The notes: generated from the letters alone by a model not told the origin. A stretch of 64,000 nt of DNA from Pisaster brevispinus (GCA_023634235.1 JAMKCF010000014.1:682001-746000), one strand, 5' to 3'. Counted from the first letter of the stretch, positions 1 through 60,943 are shown. Numbers and translations: made by a program.

Positions 1-1394
1 CCCCTTGTGATTTTTTCAAATTTTAGAGCAAAATTTGATAAAAATGTAAGGCTTACCCCTTGTGATTTTTTCCAATTTTAGAGCAAAATGTGACAAAAAT
101 GCAAGGCTTACCCCTTGTGATTTTTTCCAATTTAAGAGCAAATTTTGACAAAAATGCAAGGCTTACCCCTTGTGATTTTTCCAATTTTAGAGCAAAATTT
201 GATAAAAATGCAAGGCTTACCCCTTGTGATTTTTTCCAATTTTAGAGCAAAATTTGATAAAAATGCAAGGCTTACCTCTTGTGATTTTTTCCAATTTTAG
301 AGCAAAATTTTGACAAAAATGCAAGGCTTACCCCTTGTGATTTTTTCAAATTTAGAGCAAAATTTTGACAAAAATGCAAGGCTTACCCCTTGTGATTTTT
401 TCCAATTTTAGGGCAAAATTTGATAAAAATGTAAGGCTTACCCCTTGTGATTTTTTCCAATTTTAGAGCAAATTTTGACAAAAATGCAAGGCTTACCCCT
501 TGTGAATGTTTCCAATTTTAGAGCAAAATTTGATAAAAATGCAAGGCTTACCCCTTGTGATTTTTTCCAATTTTAGAGCAAAATTTTGACAAAAATGCAA
601 GGCTTACCCCTTGTGATTTTTTCCAATTTTAGAGCAAAATTTGATAAAAATGTAAGGCTTACCCCTTGTGATTTTTTCCAATTTTAGAGCAAAATGTGAC
701 AAAAATGCAAGGCTTACCCCTTGTGATTTTTTCCAATTTAAGAGCAAATTTTGACAAAAATGCAAGGCTTACCCCTTTTGACTTTTTCCAATTTTAGAGC
801 AAAATTTGATAAAAATGCAAGGCTTACCCCTTGTGATTTTTTCCAATTTTAGAGCAAATTTTGACAAAAATGCAAGGCTTACCCCTTGTGATTTTTTCCA
901 ATTTTAGAGCAAAATTTGATAAAAATGCAAGGCTTACCCCTTGTGATTTTTTCCAATTTTAGAGCAAAATTTGATAAAGATGTAAGGCTTACCCCTTGTG
1001 ATTTTTTCAAATTTTAGAGCAAAATTTGATAAAAATATAAGGCTTACCCCTTGTGATTTTTTCCAATTTTAGAGCAAAATTTGATAAAAATGCAAGGCTT
1101 ACCCCTTGTGATTTTTTCCAATTTTAGAGCAAAATTTGATAAAAATGCAAGGCTTACCGCTTGTGATTTTTTCCAATATTAGATCAAATTTTGATAAAAA
1201 TGTAAGGCCCACCCCTTGTTTTGTTTTTTTCAATTTATGGCCTTGCATTTTATCAAACTTTTTGCCGAATCTGAAAAAAATCATAAGGGATAAGCCTTAC
1301 TTTTTAATCAAATTTTGCCCTAAAATTGAAAAAAATCACATGCGGTAAGCCTTACATTTTTATCAAATTTTGCTCTAAAATTGGAAAAAAATCA
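1..1394. repeat. 55-bp tandem satellite with inverted terminal copies
   Basis: About 22 head-to-tail copies of a 55-bp unit start at position 1 (unit starts at 1, 56, 111 and so on), each containing CCCCTTGTGATTTTTTCCAA and ending in a GCAAGGCTTA-like motif. From about 1235 to 1394 the same unit continues in the opposite orientation (TAAGCCTTAC, then TTTTTATCAAATTTTG), about three diverged copies. A diverged inverted fragment recurs near 1945-1975. The array runs off the left edge. Short open frames inside it are incidental because 55 is not a multiple of three. Confidence 0.95.
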
Positions 1395-3299
1395 TCAAAA
1401 ATCAAAAATCATTATTATTATTATTTATTTGAACAAAACACAAATACAAAGGAGCAAATACAAGAAGATGAATAAAGAAGTAAACCGGACAAAAGCAAAA
1501 AAAGTAAGCAATAGAAAACAAACAACTTAGTAAGTAGGCCCTAGAAAAATAATCAGTAATAAGTGTGAACAAATAATTAATATTTAGGTAAATAAAGTAA
1601 ATAAATAAGTGAACGTATACAAATTTAACATGAAAAATAAGAGTTAACAATAATAATTATAATAATAATACAAATAATAGTAATTATAATAATAATAATA
1701 GAAACAAATAAATGGAAAAAGACAACTAGGGACCAGAATGGATTGAGTGAGTGAGGATGGGGCATGCAAGAGGGGAACACAACCACAAAACTAGGAAAGA
1801 AAACACGGGGGAAAACAAGACAAAGTCATGCGGGTCAGGGACAACAAAAGTAAACTAAATTACTGTTGCTCAGAAGCATGCTGCCCCACGCATGACCTAT
1901 TTGCTGAAGATGCAAAGAATCATTTTGCCTTTTAAATAAATGTTGGCCCAAAATTGAAAAAATCACAAGTGCTTACTACACCGTTTGATTTCATGGTCTA
2001 AAAACAAGGCATTTCTGATGTAATAACTTGAAATATAATATTACTTACTTCTTGAAATATCAACAATTTTTGGGAAAAGTAATCTTTATTTGACAACATG
2101 TGTGGTGGATACTGTACCAGGAATACCTTTTGAATAATTTACCCTTTTATAATAAAATGAATTTGTTTTTATAGGTGCTATAGAATGTTAGCTTTTAAAG
2201 TTGACACCATTTTATGAGTGATTTACCTTGAGGTTTTACAAGCTAAAGGTTCAAATGATGTAAGGATATTGCAACAATTATGGTTGGACAAAAACACACA
2301 CTTGTCGAGGATTAATGAACTAATGAATTAATGAAGGATTAATTTGTCTTAATTAATGAAAATATTTGTCTTGTTATTCTTTCAATGTGCAATAAATAAA
2401 TGTACCAACTCTTAGAGGCAAAGAATTAGGGATTGTGAAGCAATAATAGTCTGACCAGTGGTAGAATCGTCAGCCTGGTTTCATGAATTCAGTAACTGGT
2501 CAGTAAATGTCTCAAATTGTGAACAAAAATATAACTGGAGACATCTCATTGCCTATACTCCTTGACTCTGCAATTTCATGTGCCACTTTTTGGCAAGTTT
2601 TATTCTCAAAAATGTTTGGCAAGTTGCCCTAGTTTTTGCAAGCTAATATCAGTACTTTGAAATGCAAAACCTGCACAATTGAGAGCCTCGAACAATGACC
2701 AGTTTCAATAAATCAAAACCATGGTAATATGAGCTCTGATGAGTAAATATACAGGATCCTACCCTGGAGCAGACGATGTAATTTGATGTCTTGATTCAAC
2801 CACAATTTTAAACCAAAACGTTGAAACTTTGTGTGTACAGGGTAATAACGAACACAGTGTTATTTGTAACATGTTTGTCTTCCTGTAGGTGGTTCTTTAG
2901 AAGAAACAATCTTGACATCCCAGAAAGATTAACCTTAGTTAAACTGGGCTTAGATCTTGATATTCCAACGTTAATCTCTGTTTGATAGGTCACAATTTTC
3001 TGTGTTCAACACCCATATCAACCTTTGCATTATTCAAAATAGAATTGTGGTGTTTTATCGTACAAAATGACAACTATCTGTGAAATGTACTTGTGTACAC
3101 CCAGTGTGTATTTTGTCTGCAGAAATAGTGGTGGAACCCTGCATATCTTGTATTGTTACCCATTAATGAACATGTAAACATGTAAACATGTAAACAAAAT
3201 GTGTGCATATAAATAACATGTGACAAAGAATATATTGTAAATGAAAATGTGAAGAATATATTATAAAAGAAATCAATCATGTTATGATACAGAGTCTTC
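1395..3299. other. AT-rich noncoding stretch
   Basis: No gene recognised. It holds AAT-rich simple sequence (about 1408-1430 and 1640-1700), AATTAATGAA-like runs near 2310-2365, and a 10-bp ATGTAAACAT motif repeated three times at about 3172-3199. Reading frames here are short and without recognisable domains. Confidence 0.6.
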
Positions 3300-6200
3300 T
3301 GAGTCAATTATCGTTAATGAAGGTTGAGGGTTCCCTAGTTAAACCATTAACTTTACACAGCTCAACTACACAGATTCACTTATCGTTCATGAAGGTTGAA
3401 GGTTCATTAGTTAAACCATTGACTTTGCACAGCTCAACTACACAGATTCACTTATCGTTCATGAAGGTTGAGGGTTCGTTAGTTAAACCATTGACTTTAC
3501 ACAGCTCAACTACACAGATTCACTTATCGTTCTTGAAGGTTAAAGGTTCATTAGTTAAACCATTGACTTTGCACAGCTCAACTACACAGATTCACTTATC
3601 GTTCATGAAGGTTGAAGGTTCCTTAGTTAAACCATTAACTTTGCACAGCACGACTACACAGATTCACTTATCGTTCTTGAAGGTTGAGGGTTCGTTAATT
3701 AAACCATTGACTTTGCACAGCTCAACTACACAGATTCACTTATCGTTCATGAAGGTTGAGGGTTCATTAGTTAACCATTGACTTTGCACAGCTCGACTAC
3801 ACAGATTCACTTATCATTCATGAAGGTTGAAGGTTCATTCATTAAACCATTGACTTTACACAGCTTGTCTACACAGATTCACTTATCGTTCATGAAGGTT
3901 GAGGGTTCATTAGTTAAACCATTGACTTTACACAGCTCGACTACACAGATTCACTTATCGTTCATGAAGGTTGAAGGTTCGTTCGTTAAACCATTGACTT
4001 TGCACAGCTCGACTGCACAGATTCACTTATCGTTCATGAAGGTTGAGGGTTCCTTAGTTAAACCATTGACTTTACACAGCTCGGCTACACAGATTCACTT
4101 ATCGTTTATGAAGGTTGAAGGTTCGTTCAGTAAACCATTGACTTTGCACAGCTCAACTACACAGATTCACTTATCGTTCATGAAGGTTGAAGGTTCATTA
4201 GTTAAACCATTGACTTTACACAGCTCGACTACACAGATTCACTTATCGTTCATGAAGGTTGAAGGTTTGTTCGTTAAACCATTGACTTTACACAGCTCGA
4301 CTACACAGATTCACTTATCGTTCTTGAAGGTTGAGGGTTCCTTAGTTAAACCATTGACTTTGCACAGCTCAACTACACAGATTCACTTATCGTTCTTGAA
4401 GGTTGAGGGTTCCTTAGTTAAACCATTGACTTTGCACAGCTCGACTACGCAGATTCACTTATCGTTCATAAAATTGAGGGTTCCTTAGTTAAACCATTGA
4501 CTTTGCACAGCACGACTACACAGATTCACTTATCGTTCATGAAGGTTGAGGGTTCGTTAGTTAAACCATTGACTTTGCACCGCACGACTACGCAGATTCA
4601 CTTATCGTTCTTGAAGGTTGAGGGTTCGTTAGTTAAACCATTGACTTTGCACAGCACGACTACACAGATTCACTTATCGTTCATGAAGGTTGAGGGTTCG
4701 TTAGTTAAACCATTGACTTTACACAGCTCAACTACACAGATTCACTTATCGTTCTTGAAGGTTAAAGGTTCATTAGTTAAACCATTGACTTTGCACAGCT
4801 CAACTACACAGATTCACTTATCGTTCATGAAGGTTGAAGGTTCCTTAGTTAAACCATTGACTTTGCACAGCCGGACTACACAGATTCATTTATCGTTCTT
4901 GAAGGTTGAGGGTTCATTAGTTAACCATTGACTTTGCACAGCTCGACTACACAGATTCACTTATCGTTCATGAAGGTTGAGGGTTCATTAGTTAACCATT
5001 GACTTTGCACAGCTCGACTACACAGATTCACTTATCATTCATGAAGGTTGAAGGTTCATTCAGTAACCATTGACTTTACACAGCTTGTCTACACAGATTC
5101 ACTTATCGTTCATGAAGGTTGAGGGTTCATTAGTTAAACCATTGTCTTTACACAGCTCGACTACACAGATTCACTTATCGTTCATGAAGGTTGAAGGTTC
5201 GTTCGTTAAACCATTGACTTTGCACAGCTAGACTGCACAGATTCACTTATCGTTCATGAAGGTTGAGGGTTCCTTAGTTAAACCATTGACTTTGCACAGC
5301 ACGACTACACAGATTCACTTATCGTTCTTGAAGGTTGAGGGTTCCTTAGTTAAACCATTGACTTTGCACAGCTCGGCTACACAGATTCACTTATCGTTTA
5401 TGAAGGTTGAAGGTTCGTTCAGTAAACCATTGACTTTGCACAGCTCGACTACACAGATTCACTTATCGTTCATGAAGGTTGAGGGTTCATTAGTTAAACC
5501 ATTGACTTTACACAGCTCGACTACACAGATTCACTTATCGTTCATGAAGGTTGAAGGTTCGTTCGTTAAACCATTGACTTTACACAGCTCAACTACACAG
5601 ATTCACTTATCGTTCTTGAAGGTTGAGGGTTCCTTAGTTAAACCATTGACTTTGCACAGCTCAACTACACAGATTCACTTATCGTTCTTGAAGGTTGAGG
5701 GTTCCTTAGTTAAACCATTGACTTTGCACAGCTCGACTACGCAGATTCACTTATCGTTCATGAAGGTTGAGGGTTCCTTAGTTAAACCATTGACTTTACA
5801 CAGCTCAACTACACAGATTCACTTATCGTTCATGAAGGTTGAGGGTTCCTTAGTTAAACCATTGACTTTGCACAGCTCGACTACACAGATTCACTTATCG
5901 TTCATGAAGGTTGAGGGTTCGTTAGTTAAACCATTGACTTTGCACAGCTCGACTACGCAGATTCACTTATCGTTCTTGAAGGTTGAGGGTTCCTTAGTTA
6001 AACCATTGACTTTGCACAGCACGACTACACAGATTCACTTATCGTTCTTGAAGGTTGAGGGTTCGTTAGTTAAACCATTGACTTTGCACAGCACGACTAC
6101 GCAGATTCACTTATCGTTCTTGAAGGTTGAAGGCTCATTAGTTAAACCATTGACTTTACACAGCTCGACTACACAGATTCACTTATCGTTCATGAAGGTT

Positions 6201-6516
6201 GAAGGTTCATTAGTTAAACCATTGACTTTGCACAGCTCGACTACACAGATTCACTTATCGTTCATGAAGGTTGAAGGTTCATTAGTTAAACCATTGACTT
6301 TGCACAGCTCGACTACACAGATTCACTTATCGTTATTGAAGGTTGAGGGTTCGTTAGTTAAACCATTGACTTTGCACAGCTCGACTACACAGATTCACTT
6401 ATCGTTCATGAAGGTTAAAGGTTCATTAGTTAAACCATTGACTTTACACAGCTCGACTACACAGATTCACTTATCGTTCATGAAGGCTGAAGGTTCGATA
6501 GTTAAACCTGTGACTT
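3300..6516. repeat. 72-bp minisatellite (about 44 copies)
   Basis: A 72-bp unit is repeated about 44 times. Because 72 is a multiple of three, one frame of the plus strand stays open for long runs and encodes a 24-residue repeat beginning KVEGSLVKPLTLHSS. The other five frames hit stops within each unit. The open frame is broken by recurrent 1-nt deletions (near 3770, 4919, 4993, 5066), a small deletion near 4470 and an in-frame TAG near 5229. The longest uninterrupted run is 5256-6557. No signal peptide, known domain or splice structure is visible, so the default call is a noncoding minisatellite. Variable positions between copies often fall on third codon positions, which keeps a coding origin possible. 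Confidence 0.9.
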
Positions 6517-7556
6517 GGAAAGAGAAAGATGGGATCTTTCCAACGATGGTAAAGTAAAATAAGGCTGCTATCATGCAATCTCTTAAAATTGGAGTTGAAA
6601 ATGCCAAACACCTACTGTGCGCCATACGGTTGTGAACAATTAGAAAGACAAAGAACATAGACATTTATTGACCGATCTCAATGAGACTAAGAAGTTTTTA
6701 TTATTTGTTTTGCTTTAAAACAATATCATCCAATGTGATAATAGAGTTTGTCAAGATGGCCTTTAAATGAAAGCTTTCTGCTTTGTAAGAAGTTGTGCTT
6801 CATGTTTGGGTGTTCAAACAATGCGGTCACCAGTGGTTGTCCAAACATTTGGGTGACGAAATGGTTAACTTAAACTTGAGGATATGTTACAGCAATTGTA
6901 GATTATTTTGGGGTTATCATCTCATAACAGGTGCTGCAAATTTTAACATTGTGAGGTGATAAAGTTAGGAGTATTTACTGTGTTTCAAGGGAGGGTCAAA
7001 GATAAGTTTCTTTAGCTGATTACAGTGTCTACTTGCTGAGAAAAAGGCAAAAAACCTGTCGCAGTATTTTCACAAGAACATTGAATCCATCCATGTTTAG
7101 CGAGGTGACAGCGGGTACCAACTGCATCTCTGGCCACAGCATTCGTGAATGGCTACCAACCCTCAGCAACGATTTATGCATGAATCGTTTCTCAGGTTCA
7201 AATGTTTCGGGGTAAACAAATTTCCGAACCATATTACTTTGAGGGGAATCCTGTCTGAAAATAGTTGATACTACCTACAGCTGCAGTGCTTCTCACCAAG
7301 TAAGTTTTTAATGGTCATTAATTTTTGGAGTATTTACCAATGTACGACCCACCTTAGGAGCAACCAACTACACTGCATGTAGAAGGTACACTTTGATAAC
7401 ACAAGGGAACCTTTTCCAACATTATCTTAAGCGCCCAAAGAAAATTGTGTGAAGATTCAGATTTTTATGCAGTTGCCATCTTTTAAACTGTCTGGAACTG
7501 GTTGACTGTAGATTGCCTCGTTTGTTAGGCCCAAACAATTCAAAGATAAATGACGT

Positions 7557-7678
7557 GGGCCCAGTTTCATGGCTCTGCTTACCACAGAATTTTGCGCTTA
7601 CAGCCCATAGAATTATGTGCTTTAAAAGACACTGTAAGCGCAGAATTCTGCAGTAAGCGGAGCCATGAAATTGAACCC
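7557..7678. mobile_element. Foldback/MITE-like element
   Basis: The ends are inverted repeats: GGGCCCAGTTTCATGGCTCT on the left and a GAGCCATGAAATTGAACCC-type right end. The interior (AGAATTTTGCGCTTACAGCC / CTGTAAGCGCAGAATTCTG) also folds back. It belongs to the same broad family as 8079-8200, 50951-51143 and 61674-61864. Confidence 0.7.
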
Positions 7679-8078
7679 TGCAGCTTTACTGATGAAAGAC
7701 AAACTTAGAAAGTGTCTGACATTTTGAAGTATTTAGAATATGTTAGTTCAGTTCAGTTCAGTTTATTTCCACTCAATCAGTTTGCTTACACAATAATACA
7801 CATCTATTAAAGCAGTGGGAGTCTCCTTAGAGCAAGCTTGTTGGGTGGAGACCCCCGATATTTATATAACTGGGTTAAGGAAGTATCTGAGTTAGGAACA
7901 ATTTCAGATTACTTTGGGGTTATGAACTCCAATAGGTGCTGCTTACAACAAAAGTCAACATTGTGAGGTGATGATGTTAGGAGAGTATACTTGTGTTTGG
8001 AGGAACTGGTTGGTGTTTAAGTCAAGTCCTTGTGGAGTATTTGACTTAAACAACAACCAGCTCCTATAAAATAGTGTG

Positions 8079-8200
8079 GACCCAATCTCATGGCCCTTCT
8101 AACCCCAGAATTCTGCGCTTATGACGTAGTGTTAAGCGTGTGTATCTCTGGGCCGTAAGCCAGAATTCTGCAGTAAGTTAATAGCCATGACATTGGGCCC
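8079..8200. mobile_element. Foldback/MITE-like element
   Basis: GACCCAATCTCATGGCCCTT at the left pairs with ATAGCCATGACATTGGGCCC at the right. The inner CCAGAATTCTGCGCTTA pairs with TAAGCCAGAATTCTG. It is a diverged sibling of the copy 520 bp to its left. Confidence 0.65.
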
Positions 8201-9562
8201 AAGTTATTACGCAAGTAAAATAACTACATAAAGTCATCTCATACTGAACGAACCTACTCATTACGCAAAGCTTCTTTTAAACAAAACTTCATCAAAAGAC
8301 ATTTTTATTTTTATGTTGTAAATTGCATTGAAGACGCCATTTCCCAAAGCCTGACCATCTTTTTGGTAATATATATAAGAATGCTTTAAAGCAATCTGAG
8401 GCCTCTCCCCCCCCCCCCCCCAAGCAGGAGACGACCTTTGTATATACCAGTAAAAATACACCTTAGACAAAATTAGAAAACCCAAACAACCTAAAAACTA
8501 CACTGAATGTTAGATCCCTAAAATCCCAATGGTTTTGTCTCGAACTTCAAGTTAAAGAGGCCTGTACCTGGAAACGATTTCAGATACATGCGGTTTTTAT
8601 TAACTTTAAGTGCTCTTAAACTTCATAAAATGAAAATATTATATGAAATATTACAGAATTGTATACTACATATAAGTCATTTTGAAACATTCCCTTCAAA
8701 GTACATTTGTAAAAATCTAAAACTGAGAGTTTTCTGGGCTGATAATTCAATCACAGTCAAAACAGTTACACGATACGCTCAAATACTTCAACAACTAGAA
8801 GGATTTTTGGTTCCAGCCATGCTCTCTTTCTGATAAGTGTTTGGAGATCAATAGGTTGATCATCAAGAGCAAAGCAGGGTTTCAAAGCTTGCTGCGTTTA
8901 TCTAAGCACTTCACAGTCAGTCGTAAGATAATATTTTAGGCAACTTGGAGACAACCACTTCCACTATATGTACAAGGAACACTTTGGCAGCACAAGAGAC
9001 AACCTTTTAGCTTTAACTCACTATCCCCAAGAAAATTCAAATGTAAATGAATTTTCTTAACGGAGACTGCCTGAGACTAGTTGCCTGTAAACTGCCTCAT
9101 GAGACATGACCTTTTTAGACGTCTCGTAGCCCACAGTCATTTCATGCAAACATTCCTTCAGGTTGATGACAATCAATCAAATTTATGACAAGATAAAAAG
9201 TATTAGCTAAGTTATTAAAAAGACTAAAGAAAAATAAATCTCTGTGCCAAGTCACACAAGGCAATTTACAGGCAACCAGCTCCAGGCAATCTCAAAGAAA
9301 GACAATATAGATTTTAATTGCCACATACTTTCCCCAGGGTCAGTCAAATACTGACAGAAACATTTGTGCAAAATGCTCATTGCAAATACAGAGGAGTTGG
9401 TTGCCTCAAAGTTACCTTAGAATATGACCTTGTTTAACAAGGTCCATAGATTTGCAATACTCAGTAGGAAGAATATTCCTGGATATATACGAAATCTCCA
9501 TGATAACCAATTTCTATAAATACCGTCTCCAGAGGGCCCTCTAGTGGTGGATACGACTCTAT

Positions 9563-56890
<47,328 letters not shown>

Positions 56891-59065
56891 TTTAACCACT
56901 TCTCAACGCACGTACCACCCGTCCGCCGTCCCAGGTCCACCAACAAACTTGATTTACAAGTTGTTGATATAAACCACATCGGATGAGAGGAGGGTAAGGG
57001 TCAAACTATTAACCGCCATAAGCCGTCACGTCATGACCGCTGTTCCTGACGGTTATTTTCGGTTATTTTCGGTATCAGCGATACACTTGTTAAAGCATTT
57101 TTGCTGATTTGACCCAAAAATTCAAATTGTAACTTTAAATATCTATTTTTATTTATTCGAAAAAGCCATAAGCTTTCATTTAAGGTATTGTGAAAAAATC
57201 TGCCAATGATAAGTGGTAGTTAATTAAACACTAAAACTGAGTTATTGACTGGACCCCAACATTATCTCACAACCATCAGTCATGTACAATCAATTTTGCA
57301 TGTTACATAATCCCGTTTTTTGTGTGCATTGTCCGTGCGTGGCATATGTAAATGTCTCTGTATGTTTTTCGTTTTGAAACAGCATCATCTGTCAAAATTT
57401 TTTCAGAAAAACTATGATCAAAAATATATTTATGTATTTTTTTTTGGGGGGGGGGGTGGGGGGCGAAAATTGGGCCATCCAACTTTTAGTTTTTAAAATT
57501 GAACTGCGAGTGACATGAAAACATGTCAAAACAACAACAAAGAATTTTTTTAAAAGGTAGACAAAAAGTAACCACAATCACATCTGGGGAGAAAAGTCTA
57601 TATTCTTGGCTACAAAACATCAACATACAAACAAATATACAAATAAACAAACGAATGCAAAAATCAACAAAACACACAAATCAACGACTCCCAAGAAAGT
57701 TCAACTTGTCAGAAACAACGGAACATGTCATCGCGTGCTCCATAGCATTTTAATCCTTCATTGTACATACAACATTAGGGATATGATTGAAAGTTCCATT
57801 AGTTTGGTTTTTTTCATCAATTATCACACATACAGTTAACATTATTCAACTGAAATGAAGTTATTTTGTTTGTCATTAATCCCCGTGCGTATATTTATGA
57901 TTGATAAAGTATATTACCCTAAAAAACTCTAGCTTCAAATACGTCATCATCTTTACACTATAAACCACCTGCAGATGGTTTTTCATAACTTTCTTTTTTT
58001 TGGTAATAGAAATCACTGGATTTTATACTTTGCACTTTTATAAACTGTTTTTTATAAATTATAAAGCCATCTGGCTAGATCTACTTTAAGCTACGAAAGC
58101 TCTGAGCAACTTGTGTTTAACAGCTATGATGTTAATCATGTTTGGTGTGACTACACTGTTCTAGTAACACGTGTACGTCAGTTGCTAAATAGCTATACAA
58201 TTTCTTGTCTTATTCTGTGTTTATTTCTTAAACATATTTACAAACCCAAATCATATAAGGGCAATTTGTTTTTTTTAATAATGTTAACAAACTTTGTTTA
58301 GCACAAAGTTTTGATCCAATCTTATTGAAATAAACGCATAGAAAAGCTTGCTGCAAACCTTCAAAGTTCAGGCTTCGATGGCAATGGACAAATTCATCCA
58401 AAATACCAAATTATTCAGAGAACGTTGACAATGCTTTCAAAAACAACCACCCTGCATAGATTATAACAAAATAAGTTTTTTTTAATCATATTTTGTAACT
58501 TGTTTTGTCCAAATTATCTCTGGTATATTTATTTATATAATGAATTCCATAACAACATGTAGAAACCAACAATGGTTTCATTAAGATTTTCTGGGATACG
58601 AGAAGTTTCTTTTCCAAACATGGCATCAAATTTTCATATAGTACCTCTACCGTCAGATAAATACAAAAGTCACAAAGAACATGCCCTTCCGTGTGAGACT
58701 ATAAGAAAATAAAGATTAGGGGTTTCTCAGTGTGTAAGGACTTAAGGGCTGTCATAATCGTTCCTAAACAATCTACACTCGTAACTAACAAAAAAGAGAG
58801 GTGACTTTCAGAAAAACCAAACAGCGATACTAAATTCACAAAATAGATTACAAACGCAAAGTGAAACAAGGATGTAAAAATGAGTACTAAACTGGCGTAC
58901 GAAGTAATTTCCTTTATGCTAAATATCGTAAAATGTAAGGATTGGAAAAAGACATCATTCAGTTTTGTTTCTATCAGTAAAGAAGATACACTTGCAACAT
59001 GTCCAGAAACTTGAACAGTTCAAAGAATTGTTTTTAGGTGAATACTATTGCTAAACAAATACGTT

Positions 59066-59170
59066 AACTAAGCATAAATTAGCAGGGTACCAGTCACAAA
59101 GAGTATACATTATATAGCATTCTGGTTGGTAACCTGGTTTTGCTTACCAACAATTTCTAAGCTTAACAAT
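59066..59170. mobile_element. Foldback family fragment
   Basis: TAAGCATAAATTAGCAGGGTA then GGTAACCTGGTTTTGCTTA, the core of the 50951-51143 family without intact ends. Confidence 0.45.
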
Positions 59171-60025
59171 AGCTGCAAAAAAAGAGGACCAACCAAAAGC
59201 AAATACAGAAGGCAACGTTCCTAACCAACAATGCCTGTGCTTGACTCCAGCCCAATCATAACACCAACAGGACCATTTGGAGGTGTTGACAAAACAAATA
59301 CTGTATGCCAATAATTACCCGAACATAAGGCAAATTTATACATACTAAACTTTAAAATCATATTTTAATTTTCATAAATAGGTGCAAATAGTTTACAAAT
59401 ATGACCCCCTCCCCCTCGTCTTCAAACCCAACATCAGCAGGAAAGTGGTTTTTTATTCTGTTGACGAGTCCACGGTCATCAAATTTGATTCTATTTTCAA
59501 AGGTTTTTTATGTAAGTGTTATAGATTAGACTGAATGTCAATGTGTCACATCTCTTACAGAATCACGTTATCCTTAATCACTCCCAGTCAGACTGCCAGT
59601 AAACCGGACAATGAAATAAACAAATTCCTGCAAATACAGGCCTGAATTTTCCTCTTCGAATGGGGGCTTGATTTATTTCAATTCATACAAGGAACTTTCG
59701 TTGGAAAATCTTGAAGTCTCTGGAACTATTTTAACGGGACCTCAAAGACCAGGAGAAGACTAATGACCTTCGTTCTGTGTAATTCAAGGTCGGCAAATAC
59801 TTTTCAATGACTCAACAAGATTTGAGCTAAGCTTGTCAGCTGCCACAGACGTTTTTCCCAACAACATAACATTTTGCGTTTGCAGTGAAGTAACGTCCAT
59901 TATATTTTCACAAATCAACTGGATACTTCGCCATGCAAAAGCCAAACTCTTTCAAGGTTATAACAGCATGCAGATTACAGGCTTTTTTTTTTTTGACATG
60001 AATTTCTGTACAACACTTCAACAGT

Positions 60026-60097
60026 CATGATGCAGTATCATGTAACAGCCATGATGCAGTATCATGTAACAGCCATGATGCAGTATCATGTAACAGC
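60026..60097. repeat. 24-bp tandem repeat, three copies
   Basis: CATGATGCAGTATCATGTAA plus CAGC repeated at 60026, 60050 and 60074 without differences. Confidence 0.93.
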
Positions 60098-60539
60098 TCG
60101 ATGGGTTTTTCTTCTCTGCCCCAGACGCTCAAAATTGCACAACTCCAAACGACGCATTCCTCACATTTTGATGTTATAGGCATCACTCAAACAGGCGTGG
60201 TGCGGAAAAAAAGTGCACTTGTTTCTGAGATTTGTCATCTGCTTATATATATACATATATGTTTTTGTAGTGCATACAACTATATTTCTAACACATCATG
60301 TTGCGGTCTTTGTAGGCAATATATTAATCAATACTTTAATAATTATCTCGGCCAACTTTATTTTGGTTAACTCTTACTATGTGAATAGTGTTGTCTTAGA
60401 TGCAACATTATCAGTTAACTCTAACAGCAAATAGATTAACTTGAATGAATAACTATTCTTCATATAGTCTGGATAAGCATAGTCTGGATCTGCGTAAAAC
60501 ACTGTGTACTCAGTACTTTTCCCGAGTCCCGTGAACAAA

Positions 60540-60625
60540 ATCCCCAGGCATGTTACTTGGGTGGGATTCGAACCCATGACCATTCTAGAATAAATGTCTT
60601 ACCACTAGACCATCCAGATTGCCCT
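60540..60625 (-). mobile_element. tRNA-like SINE head (minus strand)
   Basis: The minus strand reads GGATGGTCTAGTGGTAAGAC (A box) and GGGTTCGAATCCCACC (B box). No clean anticodon arm or acceptor pairing, so a SINE fragment is preferred over a tRNA gene. Confidence 0.5.
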
Positions 60626-60751
60626 AGAGCTATTTAGTTCGAATCCTAAATTTTAGTAGCGGAAATCACAATTTTTTTTCACATGAATAGGGAAAGTACC
60701 GAAGAGTGCTTAATACACATGGGTGTGTGGGGTAAAACCAAGTAATATTTT

Positions 60752-60943
60752 TTATCCCCGATGCAAATTAACACCTATTAAGTGAATTATTGTGTTTGGC
60801 ACTGCATCCAGGGCCATCAGCATCTTCACATCACATTTTCCCCAATGTTTATATTTACGACACTCAACACAACTCCAGACAGAAACGAAACACACCAAAC
60901 ACAAGGCCGCAATGACAAACATCGGATTTTTAACTAGACCCAT
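60752..60943 (-). CDS. Possible small secreted peptide (unverified)
   Basis: 63 residues: MGLVKNPMFVIAALCLVCFV and so on, a plausible signal peptide or membrane segment with possible cleavage near WSC, followed by a short Cys-containing stretch (CVECRKYKHWGKCDVKM). No family recognised, and no TATA box or repeat-supported conservation. It could be a first exon or a chance frame. Confidence 0.22.
   Translation of the reverse strand: MGLVKNPMFVIAALCLVCFVSVWSCVECRKYKHWGKCDVKMLMALDAVPNTIIHLIGVNLHRG

Larger units (their letters stand above)
6517..9562. other. 3' flank of PCCA, dispersed repeats only
   Basis: No protein gene recognised. It contains two foldback elements (7557-7678 and 8079-8200), a poly-C tract near 8407-8421, and AGTTC reiterations near 7748-7765. 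Two related stretches (about 6880-6975 and 7880-7985) share GATTA-TTTGGGGTTAT and CATTGTGAGGTGAT motifs. Diverged copies of another dispersed repeat lie at 7340-7535 and 8935-9110, with relatives near 49890-50265. PCCA 3'-UTR sequence should start at 9562 going leftward; no polyadenylation site could be fixed. Confidence 0.55.

Noticed and set aside
1..1210. CRISPR-like array from evenly spaced 55-bp repeats
   Set aside because: No variable spacers: the whole 55-bp unit repeats, and the genome is eukaryotic.
3284..6557. Long repeat-encoded proteins (up to 433 residues) as genes
   Set aside because: They follow the 72-bp satellite exactly, begin and end at satellite indels and have no other domain; kept only as a finding about the open frame.
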